This document shows positions 23,872 to 35,785 of a DNA stretch of 64,000 nucleotides, piece after piece; position 1 is the first letter of the stretch, and every line of letters begins with the position of its first letter. The position numbers were made by a program, and so were the translations under genes. The notes under the pieces are model-generated. The model was not told the origin of the DNA. It worked only from the letters and a program-made list of their open reading frames with translations, and did not search any database. The DNA is from Blumeriella jaapii (Eukaryota > Ascomycota > Leotiomycetes > Helotiales > Drepanopezizaceae), in NCBI GenBank assembly GCA_009599575.1, contig VWND01000010.1:1012501-1076500 (forward strand), given 5' to 3'.

Positions 23872-26090
23872 GCACACCCGGAAACGAGGATATACTCGAG
23901 GTTGGGATTTGTGCAGAATCATTGCATCTGCTCTGGTCTCTTGACGCGGGAGATTGTGAAGAGTATTTAAATACCGTACGTAGATCGGACCGAGTGGCTC
24001 TCGCGCTGATGGGCTAACGGTGCTTGTCAAGTGTGCGGGTGGTTCGTAGACATTGCCGAGTTCTCAGGCCCAAGCAAGGTCCCTCGCTTCATACGGAGCT
24101 TGACACGCTTTTTTTTTCTCTGCACCTTCTGCCTTCTTTTGTGGTGGCCGAATCCAATCTGATTGTACGGACGTTACGGTGCAGAGGGTGACCGTTGAAG
24201 CCTTCAGCTCAGACCGTTGCATGATATAGCGGACCTAGCTTTCCGCTGACTATTGGACGAAAAACGAAGTCCTCATCAGCTTCCGCTCACGATCTATTAC
24301 AAAGGGTCAAGGGACTGGTGCGTGGTTCTGGATCAAGAGGTAGGATCGTTGAAGGCGACCAACCTTGGACTCGAAAGGAAAGCCTGATATGCTCACATGA
24401 TTGGATCGAGTCACCAAATTGAAGCTTGGGATATAGATTCGCAATAACGAAATCTTTCGATAGCCTGTGCGACTAGCTGCTTTGGGTTGAATGTATAGCG
24501 ATAGCGAGCCTTCCCACAATACTGCTACACACCTCAATCCGATGCCGCAGTCTGACCTTTTGACGCCCGAGGCATCACACCAACAAGAGCAAACCATTTC
24601 CTCCCGGATCTCAAGCAAAACCTCACCCAATCTCATATCCAAACCTCGATCCATTACCGGAGGGGGGGGGGAGTCGCTCCGTCCTTACGTCCATCCTCGG
24701 ACGTGGTCTACGTACGGCCCTTGCGGCACCGACCTCGCTGTGCTCATACCATCTACAGTATTACGCTTTGATCCACTGGATCGTATCAACACGCAAGCCA
24801 CGACATTTCCCACTTTCGGAAATCACTCCGCAGGTACAGGCCGAGGATAGGAAGGTATCACACGAGCTCCGGTCTTGATAATGCAATGCACATAGCTATT
24901 GGATTTCGGGTCTCGTCGCGATCGATCATCGTAACGCTTCTGGACAATCTCACGAGGTCCGCCCACACTGGAAAGGCATCTCCGGTGCAGGTATGCTTCG
25001 ATGTCCCGGCAGAGGTTTGTCAGCGGCTGCCCCTTTTCGCTCACGCGTCACGTGACCCAGATGGGTCGATGAGGATTTTCAATCAGTTGGTTTGATAGCC
25101 CTGATGGCATTTCTCAAGGGGGAATCTGATCCAACCGATGGGAAAGCCATAGACAGGTGGTGGCTTTTCCGTATCTTTGCGGCTTCTTGGTTGGTTTTCC
25201 GGGGGAGATGCACGAAGTTGAGGCTCGTTCGTTCAGTACAGTAGAGAGGTATCACCAACCGAAGCGACCCTACCCGTTCCGGAACCCGTTGCCACAGTAT
25301 CACTTCAAACACGCACGGATCAAGACGTGGTACCGTGAATGGTATCGTGCCGTCGTCTGGAAAGTCCACCGAAGCAGATGTCAAGAGACGATCGATCACA
25401 TGATCGCCAGTCCGTGATCCGCACGTGATTCTCGCCTCACCCGCCCTCGCCAAAGCTCTCCCACGCTCTCGAGTGCCGGCCAGGCCATGCAGTACATGCA
25501 GTACAGGACAGGACGACAACAACGGCTCCATAGAAGCGCGAGACGGTGCGACGCCATGCTGCGACGAGAGTGGCGGTGCTCGTCGTTTCCCGCTGATGAA
25601 TCATGCCCGCTGCCTCGCACGCCCCGGCTGTGTGTACGGTATGTACCGTACAGTACGCCGTGCAATCGATCGAGCCGTCGGCGCTCGCTCGCGAGCGTGT
25701 CTGGGAAAGGGGAAATGATGTCCGCACGTGGAAGCTTGCCCCATCTGGATTCGGGCAGGGCGGCGTACCGTGGAGCAACGGGCGGACTTGGGGCGTGTCG
25801 TGTTCCTGGGTAGGCCGGGGCTGGTCGCGGTGAGGAAATTGCGTCGGATTTTTGGCTTCGTATTGTAAGATGAGATGTCGTGGTGCGAATCGTGTTGCGG
25901 TGTTTGGGAAAGTATGTTAGAGCGTGATGGGGGGATGAGAGGTAGGGCCTGCCTGGCCTGGCTACAGGTACAGTATGTGTAGTTGATCTGTGGAGTGATG
26001 CAACGGAGTTCATGAAGCGAGAGAGGAACAGCCGTCTTGGTTGCACTTTGGGTTTTCCCAGGATCGACGACGCAAGAAGCGACGCAAGAA
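23872..26090. other. Intergenic, no gene seen
   Basis: Moderately GC-rich at 25400-25830, with open frames on both strands but no motifs or signal peptides. A G run lies at about 24662-24671. Nothing here is supported as a gene. Confidence 0.4.
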
Positions 26091-26300
26091 GCGAACTTTT
26101 TTTGATGAGATCGGGCGATAGTAAGCAGGACTTTCACATCACAACAGCATTGCAAAGTTTTTTTGATTAGATCGGGGATAGCAAGCAGGACGTTCACATC
26201 ACAACAGCATTGCAAAGTTTTTTTGATGAGATCGGGCGATAGTAAGCAGGACGGGCGATAGCAAGCAGGACGTTCACATCACAACAGCATTGCAAAGTTT
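26091..26300. repeat. Tandem repeat, units of about 60-80 bp
   Basis: Three to four copies of a unit containing TTTTTTTGATGAGATCGGG, the block AGCAGGAC and CACAACAGCATTGCAAAG. One copy carries an internal duplication of CGGGCGATAG. It grades into the longer-period array to the right. Confidence 0.85.
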
Positions 26301-27400
26301 TTTTTCTCTATAATGTCAGAAGCATGATACCTAGATATCTTCAACTTTGGAGCTGTTCCAAAACATGCCTGACAAGGCGGGGAAAGGAAAGACGAAGGAC
26401 AATCCTTTGTATATTTTACAATCGCATTAAGCGGGATTCCAAAACCGAACCCTTGAAAATGATAGCAGGCTATGGCAGTACTTTTCAATCGCAACAGCAA
26501 CCACAAGTTCTGTATTCCCTTTTCGACCATCTGAGAAGTATGATAAATATTCTAAACTCAGATGCTGTGCTCAAGCATGTGTTACTAGGCGGGGGGAAAA
26601 GGGCAACCCCTTCTGTGTTGCATGTTCCCCAGGATGAAGTTTTTTAAATTAAATTGGGCTATTCCAAATAAAATTTCCAAATCACGATAGCAATCACAAA
26701 TTCTGTACTCCTTTTTCAACAATCTGAGAAGTATGATAAATGTTTTAAACTCAAAAGCTGTTCTAGAGCATGCATTACTACGTGAGAAAAAAAGCGGAAC
26801 CCTTTCTGTATTTCATATTCCCCAGGATCACCCTCACAACCGAACCTTTTTAGATTAAATTGGGCTGCTCAAACAAAATCTCCAAATCACAACCGCGTTG
26901 CAAAGTCAATTTTTTCTCTTTATAATATCAAAAGCATAATAAATATAATAAACTCAGAAGCTGTTCCAGAGCATGCATTACTACGTAAGAAAAAAAGCGC
27001 AACCCTTTTTTTATTTCATGTTCCCCAGGATCAACCTCACAACCAATCACGTTAATCAACAACACTACCACTACTACTACTACTACTACCACCTCACAAC
27101 CAAACCTTTTTTGATTAAATTGGGCTACTCCGCACAAAATCTCCAATCACAACAGCGTTGCAAAGTTAAAGTTTTTTTCTCTTTATAATATCAAAAGCAT
27201 AACAGAAATTCTAAACCCAGAAGCCGTTCCAGAGCATGCATTACAATAGCACACGAGAAAAAAGAAAGAAAAAAAGGCAATCCCTTCTACACAGTACAAT
27301 CCACATTCCCAGGAACACCCTCACACCCAAACCCTTTTAAGTGAAATCGGGCTCCTCCTCCGCACCTATTCCCCAAATCCCAACCCCATTACAAAGTCAA
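26301..27400. repeat. Degenerate A/T-rich tandem array, units of about 200-250 bp
   Basis: Five or so units share the order CAAATCACAA...TTGCAAAG, TTTTTCTCTTTATAATATCA, AGAAGCTGTTCCAGAGCATG, a GGGAAAAG-like purine block, CCCCAGGATCA and GATTAAATTGGGCT. The last copy is the most diverged. One unit has a (CTA)n insertion at about 27065-27095. No open frame spans a unit, so it looks like a satellite and not a gene family. Confidence 0.8.
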
Positions 27401-29400
27401 TATTCTTCGTTTTCCACACCGTACACATACACACCCACCGTACGTAACATCCCAAGCCTAGGTACCTATACCTACCTAGGTACCTAGGTACCTAACCCCG
27501 ATCCCAAACTCTAACGCCGTTTCACAACATGGCCTCCTCGGCCGCAGCGGCCAAAGGCAATCCATCCATCCATTCCCTCCCTCCGTTCTGCCTCGTTCCC
27601 GGGGACGAATCCCAGCGCCGGAGCTGTCAGGCTATAGCCGCCCGCCCCCTCCCTCACTCACTTATTCACATGGCAACCGCAGTTCCTTCTCCTGCCGTCT
27701 CGCACGCATGATACTGTGTGTACACTGTGTACACAGAACATGCATGCATGTATGCCCTTTGGACACGACTGCGCTGTACACACACACACTGTATGTACCT
27801 ACCTAGGTATGTAGCAGTAGGTACCGTGGGGATGTTGGATTCGCAACTGTGAATCGCACGCAACACTAGAGGCATCACATATTAGTTAGTTAGGTAGTTG
27901 GTTAGGTAGTTGGTTAGGACTCTACTCTGCACATACACTCCGAAGCTGTTCATTTATTTATTCGTTTATTCGTTCTACTGTATGTATGTACTATGTACAT
28001 ACACACTACACCCGAACCCCTCTTCCCCTTCCCCTCTTCCCCTCCCCCCACGGCTGTACACACACACACATACACACATCTAGCCCGAGCCCGCAACCGA
28101 CACCGCCGGATCGGATCCACCCGTGCACACACACATATGTACCGTATAACCGTATAACCTCACAATACAATATACACACACACACACACATCCACATCCA
28201 CATCCACATCCTCATCCACATCCTCATCCTCATCCACATCCACATCCACATCCTCAACCAGTACCGTTACCGGTACCAGTAGCGGGTCCGGGTCCGGGTC
28301 CCCCTCTCCCCCTCTCCATTGCCCACCTATCCCGGGAAAGCCAAACACAAAAGGTGAAACGGACCCGGGGCAAGCAGCATGGCATACGAGGAGATGCGGG
28401 GCGGTACGGTACGGTAGGGTACGGTACGTCGGGTACGGACGGTGGGGGCGGTGGGGGCGGTGGGTGTGCAGTACGGTGTGGTAGAGCATGGTGTGGTAGA
28501 GCACGGTGTGGTGTGGTGTGGTAGAGCACGGTGTGGTGTGGTATGGTATGGTATGGTATGGTACGGTACATACGGTACAGGATTGTATGTACAGGATTGT
28601 ATTGTATTGTGTTGTGTTGGCGAGGAAGGGATCGACAACGGAGCGAGCAAGGAAGGAAGGAAGGAAATCAATCGAGCGGGCACGATGGGGAACAACACGC
28701 GTGCTGACAGAGGTGGGAATATGCTGTCCTGTACTGTGCTATACTATACTGTACTGTACTTTGCTATACTGTATTATGTCGTGCTGCGTTGTGATGTGTA
28801 ATGCTATGTACAGTATGTATGTGCTATATGCTATGTATATGCTATGTGCGATGTGTGAATGTATCACAGTACAGTACAGTACACATGCTGTACTACATAC
28901 TGTACTACATACATACAGCATAGCACACCACAGCACAGCATATCAATACCGTATGTATGTACTGTATGTGTAAAGATCCCAGAAACACAACTGTCCCGTG
29001 TTTGGTGGATACTTCGCACCCCCCCCCCCCCCCACCCCCACCACCACAAACCAGGAACGGTATCTCCAAGCATTGCCAATGGAGAGCACGGGAAAAGCTT
29101 CGGTGCGGATTCACGACTTGGCGTGTGATGTAATGAATGGGTGGGGTCTTATGTGTGTGTGTGTGTGTGTGTGTGTGGTTCGCGGGTTGAAGTTGTACGG
29201 TTCGGAGGGGGGGGGGTTGGGTGGGGAGGGGGGGTGGTTACTTGGAAGTACTGTATAGTACTGTACTGTGTACGTTTTGTATGGTGTGTATTTATTTGTT
29301 TACTTGTTTACTTGTTTACTTGCTGAGTGAGTGAATGAGGGACTGCCTGGCTGAGTGACTGCCTGGCTGACTCACCGATTTACCGACTTACCTATAATAC
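27401..29400. repeat. Low-complexity block: TACCTAGG palindromes, CA, ACATCC and GTAC tracts
   Basis: Contains TACCTAGGTA-type palindromic repeats (27460-27500), (CA)n (28060, 28170), an ACATCC/TCATCC array (28185-28255), GGTACGGTAC and GTGTGGTA runs (28400-28570), ACAGTACAGT tracts (28865-28920), a C run (29020-29035) and (GT)n (29152-29176). All long open frames here are products of the repeats. No gene is supported. Confidence 0.75.
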
Positions 29401-31430
29401 ATAGTAGGTACATACAACATACGTACATACCACAGTCTCTATCCACCTCTCATCAAGAAGGGGGTAGTGCGGGGTAGATCTTCTCGTACGCGGTAGAAAG
29501 ACATTACGTAGATAGATAGATGAATGAAAAAAAATTGAAAAAACCGAAAATCTTGAAAGCAAAAACGCCATCGTGATTGGTGATGCGTGCGTGATGATCT
29601 CATGTGGTGGGGGACGCGAAAGTGAAATAGATAGACAGCATGTGCGATTCGACATCGATCGGGCGCCTACTGTGTACACGCATGTCCAGGACAGGACCGG
29701 GCCGAGGGTGATAGGAAGCGGATGAGATGAGCGGGTGGGCCAGACCAGGAAGCGAAGGGAGGGAGGAGGGAGCGGGGGGGTGGAGGGGTCCTGGGTCCCG
29801 TCGCCATTTTCCCCATCCGTGGTGGGAGGCGGTTGCGCTGGCCGTCCTCGGTGACCGTCCATCGCTCCCCCACACAGGAACACAAACACATACCGACCGA
29901 CACGCGACGAACAGTCCTGTCCCGGACGGTATGAACACCCATCCCCACCCCTCCGAACACGCCGCCGCGGGCGGGCGCGATCCAGGCCTCCGATCGGAGC
30001 CGCGACTCGATTCGCCGCCGCCGTCGCCGCCGCCGCCTCGGCCCTTTTCTGTTCGGATCCACCGTTCAGACTTCGGCCACTCATCTGCCGTCGCGTGTAC
30101 CGCACGCCCCGACTCGCCGACGGCACGCAGTCTGTGGAGCCAGGCCGGTCCGGGCAGCGCTGTAGGGGACGTGGTTCGCACATGGCCCGCACATGTGCGT
30201 CGGGCCCATGTTCCTGTTTCTCGTGTCGACTGGTCTCTGGGTCGAGTCTCTGGGTCGAGTCTCTGGGGTCGAGTCTCTGGGGTCGACTGGTCTCTGGGTC
30301 GAGTCTCTGAGGTCGACTGGTCTCTGGTCTCAACTCGACTCGACTACACAGTAGTCTCTGGTCTCGACTCTTCTCTTCTCTGGTCTCGACTCGACTCGTC
30401 TCTAGTCTCGATTCGACTCGACTCTTCTCTGGTCTCAATTCTCAATTCTCATTTCTTCTCTCGACTCGACTCGACTCGTCTCGTCTCGTCTCCCGTCCGC
30501 CCTGATGGCGCTCCCTCCACCAAGCTTCCACGTCGCACCACAAGCTTCGGCCGAGCCGCGTCGGGGCGCGGGCGTTCTGCAGCGCGTCGGGGGGATGGGG
30601 GGGGGGATCGCCGCTGGCACGTCCACGACCCACGCCCGCCCACGGCGTATTGTTTCAGCCGGCGGTACGGGCGGGGTGGTGTGCGGTGTTTGGTGGATGC
30701 GGTGGTGTGTGCGGTGCGGTGTGTGCTGTGTGTGCTGTGTGTGCTGTGTGTGCTGTGTATGCTGTGTGTGCTGTGTAGGTATGCTGTGCTGTGCTGTGTG
30801 TGGTGTGTGGTGTGTGGTGTGTGTTGTATTGTCCGGTAACCTGCGCGTATGTGCTCGACTCGACGTTCCAGTTCGCGCCTGGGGCCGGGCCTGGCCGGGC
30901 CTGGCCTCACTCCGGCCGGCATCGGATATCGAATCGAATCGAATCGAGCGACACCTCTCGCCCTCGCCCTCGACCCCCGACCCTCGAACCTCGACCTCGA
31001 CCCCGACCCCTGACCTCGACCCTCCGCCCCACCCGGCGTGCGTCGGCCAATCAGCGCGCGATCGCATCCCGACCGCCCCGTGCGCGCCGCCGTGCCGGGC
31101 CCACGCCCGAAACGGCATGGGGCCATCCCCGCACGCCCCCGCCCGTGGCCCCGGGCGTGACGAGGCGAGAAGCGACGGGGCGAGAAGCGAGGCAGCGACG
31201 ACGACGTTCCAGACCCGGGACGGACGTGGACGTGGGCGTGGGCGTGGACGTGGGCTCAGGCCCGGCGCGGCTCTGGCGCGGGCCCGGCTCTGGCTCGGCC
31301 TCTGCATGTGCCTGTGCCTGCAGCTGAATCCCGTCCGCGTCGACACGACGCTCGACATCGTGTACGGGACGGGACATCGCGCACTTATATAGAACCTCGT
31401 CTCCCGCCTCACTTGTCTCTCTTTTCTTCT
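29401..31430. other. GC-rich intergenic DNA with simple repeats, no supported gene
   Basis: Long overlapping frames on both strands come from GC richness and from tandem TCGAGTCTCTGG/TCTCGACTCGAC units (30230-30490) and GTGCTGTGTGT units (30710-30830). None has a family motif, a consistent start or splice sites. The right part is the distal promoter of the secreted protein gene at 31813. Confidence 0.5.
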
Positions 31431-31435
31431 TCTCA

Positions 31436-31812
31436 ACCGCCTTCTGTCTCTCTCTCTCTCTCTCTCTCTCGCGCACTCTTGCTCTTTTGCTCTCCCCCCC
31501 ACCGTCCTTTCGGGCTCGTCGACTCGGACCTTATCTTCGTCCCTTCCTGCTTCCCGCACCTCACATTCACTGTTCGCCGGCTTGACCCATCTCTCTGTCC
31601 GTGACAGAGACACTGCATTCGCCGTCCGACATCGACGAGCGGACGTCCGTCCATACTTTTTGGCTGCGACGACTTCCCACCACCACCACCACCACCACCA
31701 CCCTCCCTTCTCGATCACCGCGATCGACCCACGTGACCGCATCTCCCACGAGATTCGCTGCTCACCACCCTCTTTTCACACGACCCCCCTTCTCCCCCTT
31801 TCCCCACACGCC
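31436..31812 (+). promoter_or_regulatory. Pyrimidine-rich core promoter/5' leader of the DNase1-like gene
   Basis: A (TC)n tract at about 31450-31480, further CT-rich DNA and a (CCA)n run at about 31679-31704 precede the ATG. CT-rich tracts just upstream of transcription starts are common in strongly expressed fungal genes. The exact start site cannot be read. Confidence 0.4.
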
Positions 31813-32343
31813 ATGCAGTTCCTACGCTTGCTGCTCGCCCTCGTCGGCCTCGTCGCCCTCGCGGCCGCCGGCTCCGTGCACTTCGTCAACCAGGACAGCA
31901 CGGCGCGCACCATCGTCTTCACGCCCAACGACGGCTACGCGGCCATTGACGACCTCGCCATCGCCGGCGACGCGACCGTCGTCCAGACCTTCCCCACCGG
32001 CTGGGTAGGTAACTGGTATGCCATGACGGAGGGCGCGCCGCGCCAGCCCGGCATGCTCGGCGAGGTGCGCTTCGACGGCTACGCCAGCGCCACCTACTTC
32101 GACGTGTCGGCCATCGTCAACCCGTCCGACGACAACGGCGTCAAGATGATCTTCCCGCTGCTCAGCCCCGCGCCCGTGTCGGGCTGCCAGACGTTCCCGT
32201 GCGACAACGCCTACAACAAGTGGGATGACATCGCGACGCTGTCGACCGACGACGCCGACCTCGTCTGCCTCCTCGGCACCCTGCCCGCCCAGCGCAAGCG
32301 CGGGCTCGTCGCGCGCATGAGCCGCGACGTGCTCGCCATCTAG
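31813..32343 (+). CDS. Small secreted DNase1/thaumatin-like protein
   Basis: An intronless 176-aa protein. A signal peptide (MQFLRLLLALVGLVALAAAG) precedes SVHFVNQDSTARTIVFTPN, a beta-rich domain with GWVGNWYAMTEG, MLGEVRFDGY and YFDVSAIVNPSDDNGVK, and the Cys segments GCQTFPCDNAYN and DLVCLLG. The same order of motifs is found in fungal secreted proteins that databases often name 'DNase1 protein'; the name has little biochemical support that I know of, so nuclease activity should not be assumed. The start is the ATG followed directly by the signal peptide; the open frame extends farther upstream only through the CT-rich leader. High GC at third positions contrasts with the surrounding repeats and supports real coding. 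Confidence 0.88.
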   Translation: MQFLRLLLALVGLVALAAAGSVHFVNQDSTARTIVFTPNDGYAAIDDLAIAGDATVVQTFPTGWVGNWYAMTEGAPRQPGMLGEVRFDGYASATYFDVSAIVNPSDDNGVKMIFPLLSPAPVSGCQTFPCDNAYNKWDDIATLSTDDADLVCLLGTLPAQRKRGLVARMSRDVLAI

Positions 32344-33845
32344 CCGCCGCGCGCGCCGCGCGAGCGCGGCCGGGAGCGGCCCGTCGGGGACCCGACATCT
32401 GCGCCGCGTGCGTGCTGCGATGTCCCGCGGGCCCCGCCGACGGCTGTGTGCCGCGGACGAACATGCGCGACCCGGCGCACGAACCCCGGGTGGGACTCCT
32501 CCGGAGCCCGAGACGACGTGACGAGATGGGATACGGGTGTAGACACCCCGGATGTGGAGTGGGGCTCCCTTCACGCGCCCCGTGTGGCCGTGTGAGAGTC
32601 GCCACGGGCGCTGTGGCCCCGGCTCCCCCTCCTTTGGGGGATGCATTTGTGGGCACGGGCGGTTTTGTTTATACTTCTACTTCTCCTTCTCTTCTCCGGA
32701 TCCATGTTCACGATGGACTTGAGATACCGATTTGCACACACTATCTATCCTTCCTATACATACTGTACGTACCTGTATATACATGACGCACAGATGAATC
32801 AAAAGTTGAGCTTAAAACACAGTTAACATATCTCGAGAGCGCTGTTTTTGTGAACGTGTGTGTGTACGTATTGCATTGTATGGCATTATAGTACAGTACT
32901 TACTTTATTATACCATATAATAAGGTACAGTATAACGCTAGAGAACACAATACTACATGGAATAGTATAATATTATACTATATTATATTATATGGTACTC
33001 TACTGTGTTTTTTCATACTCTACTGTACTGTACTATAATGTACTTAGGTACTATCTTATCATCACAAACAGCTTAGTCAGCGTCCGTGAGCCAATCGCTC
33101 GCTCACTCTACACTACAATACAGTACAGTACAGTACAGTACAGTACAGTACAGTACAGTCTGTACTGTATGTACTGTACCACACCGTCTTACACTATCCC
33201 GTTTTGGGAAGGTAGATAAACACATGGATGCATGGATGGATGGGAAATAGCTTTCTTTCGTTTTCGTTTGCTCGATAGAAAGGAATCTTGAGATTTTCAC
33301 GTTTGGGAAGTTCGGGAATGCGTAATTGATTTGATTTGATTTGATGGGGTGTGTGGGGGGGGGGGGGGGGGGGGGTAGGTAGGTAGGTAGGTAGGTAGGT
33401 AGGTAGGTAGGTTGGTAGGTAGGTTGCGGGATGAGCAGTTGGGTGGGGAGGAAATGGGAATGGAAATAGGAATGGGAATGGAAATGGGAGTGGAAATGGG
33501 AGTGGAAATGGGAGTGGAAATGGGAGTGGAAATGGGAGTGGAAATGGGAGTGGAAATGGGGAGTGGAAATGGGAGTGGAAATGGGAGTGGAAATGGAAAT
33601 GGAAATGGAAATGAAAATGAAAATGGAAATGAAAATAAAAATAAAAATGGAAATGGAAATGGAAATGGAAATGAAAATGGAAATGGAAATGGGAATGGGA
33701 GAGAGAGGCTCGCTGGATGGTTGGTGTTTGGGCATGCGTGGCAGGCAAGTGGGCGGGCTTTGTAGAATGGAGAGTGAAAGACTATGTACTTACTGTACTA
33801 TTCGGTGATTGATTGACTTGTTAGTTAATTTTTTTTTTTTTTTTT
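32344..33845. other. 3' flank of the DNase1-like gene and GTAC-rich intergenic DNA
   Basis: Beyond about 32650 the DNA turns A/T-rich, with TATA-like and GTACAGTACAGT tracts (33115-33180), a G run (33355-33375), (GGTA)n (33376-33420) and a 12-bp GGAAATGGGAGT-type minisatellite grading into GGAAAT hexamers (33450-33690). No gene is seen. Confidence 0.6.
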
Positions 33846-33856
33846 TTGGTCGGCGG

Positions 33857-34137
33857 ATGATGATAATGATAATGATATTATCTAACGTCTGAAAGGGGCA
33901 GTGAAACTGCGCAGCCTCAAGCCTCCCGCAGGGCATTGGAGACGTGCTAAGCTGGGGATTTTTACATGCAAGAGACCCTCGAGAAAACAGTTGTGTAAAA
34001 AAAAAGATGTGAGAAAAATGGGTCCGCTATTTGAGCCCGAGCCCTTCCCCTACAGGCGGGATGGTTTTCCATTGAGTTCGTGAAAACACCTTCGAAAAGA
34101 TAAAAATGTTAACAAAGCTGTGGGAGCTAAATGTTTT

Positions 34138-34209
<72 letters not shown>

Positions 34210-34509
34210 TACGACCGGTTAGTCAGTCAAGCCGGAATAGCGAAATTTCAAAACCCAATAAAAAATTAAAAAATTAAAAAAAAAATCCTCCTTTTGCTTC
34301 TATCGAAATCCCGAATCGATGATAATACAATATTTAAAGCTTTTCCCCCGGGACGGCAACACGCTGCCCCGGATTCTACCTCAGGCAGTAGAAGAGTAGA
34401 ACTCCGTGGTGTGGAGTAGCTGCGCGAACTGATCCGCGTTCACTTCTTCCAAAATAGTTCAAAGCGTCGGTATCCGAAGTAGGAGGGTGACCCGGCTTTC
34501 GCGGCTATG
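33857..34509 (-). mobile_element. Longer copy F of the dispersed repeat, 12-bp flanking direct repeat
   Basis: The left part (33857-34130) matches copy E in the same orientation, from the (ATC/ATT)n tail through CTAAGCTGGGGATTT and GGCGGGATGGTT. The shared 5' block GTCAGTCAAGCC follows a G homopolymer at about 34139-34206. Unlike copy E, it continues about 300 bp farther. TTGGTCGGCGGA is repeated at 33846-33857 and 34510-34521, which fits a target-site duplication. Copies sharing a 3' end but differing in 5' length are expected of 5'-truncated non-LTR retrotransposons. Confidence 0.65.
34139..34206 (+). repeat. Poly-G homopolymer
   Basis: An almost pure G run of close to 70 nt inside repeat copy F, with one T. 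Such runs can fold into G-quadruplexes and are prone to length error in sequencing. Confidence 0.9.
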
Positions 34510-35595
34510 TTGGTCGGCGGAGGAGGGCCGAACGAAGGGCTTGATATCAGCGTTGGGGATTCGAGGGTTTGACGTGGGTGTGCGATTTGAGGTAGCTGGA
34601 CGGGCTTGTTGTTTGTGTTCGAGCCGGGGAGGGATGGTAATGGATGCGCGTTGATGCGAAAGCCAGCTCGCTAGCTTGTGAGGCTTTACATTATGAAAAT
34701 GGATGGATGGATGGATGGAAAGATAGATAGATGGATGGATGGATGGATAGATGGATGGATAGATGGATGGATAGATGGATGGATAGATGGATGGATAGAT
34801 GGATGGATAGATGGATGGATAGATGGATGGATAGATAGATAGATAGATAGACAGATAGACAGGTTGGCGAAACCAAGCAAAATAAGCAACGGCTCATCTA
34901 CCGAAAAGAGCTCCAAAGAAAGGAAATAGCTGGATAGATAGATCACTGCGAATCGATAAAACACGCATACGAACAACGGAGCACAATCGAAGTGTTCCGT
35001 TTCGTCAAGGCGAAAGCATAGATAAATGTGTAGTCCGTTTTGAAAAACGAGAAGAATTTCCTTGCCAATCCCAAGCCGCTTTCTAAACAATACGTAGACA
35101 CCTTTAAAATATCGTTATTATTATATGCTGCTTATTTACGCTCCCCTCTCTAAAGAAGCGCTGTGTTCTTTTCTCCCCAGCTGCTACTACTTGTGCTTAT
35201 GACTTGCGAGCTAATGTCGGGTTTGAATCATACCTACTTTGCTAATAAAACATGCTGTCTACTTCGCTGTTGCAAGGAACTGCGGGTGATAAATCACTCT
35301 TTTTCGCGTGCGTGCTTGCTTGCTTTTGTGGAGATGGGGGGAGCTGTCGTGGCTCTGAAAAGGTTGGTACTGTAATATAGGTAGTGCGGAAACGTGAATC
35401 TGGGATTGGCGGCTGCTGGGATGGTGGTTGTGTAGAAGGAAAAACTTGGAGAGAGAAAATGAAGGGAAAGGAAAAACATGGAATAGTGATATACGATGTA
35501 GAAAAGGATAGGGAATAGGGAATGTTAATGGTGGATGCTTGGGAGAAGGAAAAAGATTGGTTTGGATTGTTGATTAGTTGATTGGTTGGTTCGTA

Positions 35596-35785
35596 TTGAA
35601 ATGTGTTGAAATGTGTTGAAATGTGTTGAAATGTGTTGAAATGTGTTGAAATGTGTTGAAATGTGTTGAAATGTGTTGAAATGTGTTGAAATGTGTTGAA
35701 ATGTGTTGAAATATGTTGAAATATGTTAAAATATATTGAAATGTGTTAAAATGTATTGAAATATACTGAAATATACTGAAATGTA
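35596..35785. repeat. 10-bp tandem repeat ATGTGTTGAA
   Basis: About nineteen units with a period of exactly 10 bp. The first ten or so are near-perfect. Later units carry G-to-A or C-to-T changes (ATATGTTGAA, ATATACTGAA), so decay increases toward the right end. The period is close to one DNA helical turn. Confidence 0.92.

Noticed and set aside
29392..31742. Open frames of 348, 370, 295 and 435 codons on both strands
   Set aside because: They overlap each other in GC-rich, repeat-laden DNA, have no family motif, signal peptide or splice structure, and encode runs such as RLDSTRLDS and CVCCVCC that follow from tandem repeats.
31822..32646. 274-codon minus-strand frame over the DNase1-like gene
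   Set aside because: Antisense shadow; Arg/Gly/Ala-rich from codon bias on the other strand.
33103..33765. Frames encoding FHFHFHSH or GNGNGNEN repeats
   Set aside because: Products of the GGAAAT/GGAAATGGGAGT minisatellite in three frames. A real gene would favour one.
34139..34206. Assembly gap or vector artefact
   Set aside because: The G-run is flanked on both sides by sequence belonging to the same repeat family, so it is more likely a real homopolymer, although its length may be inaccurate.
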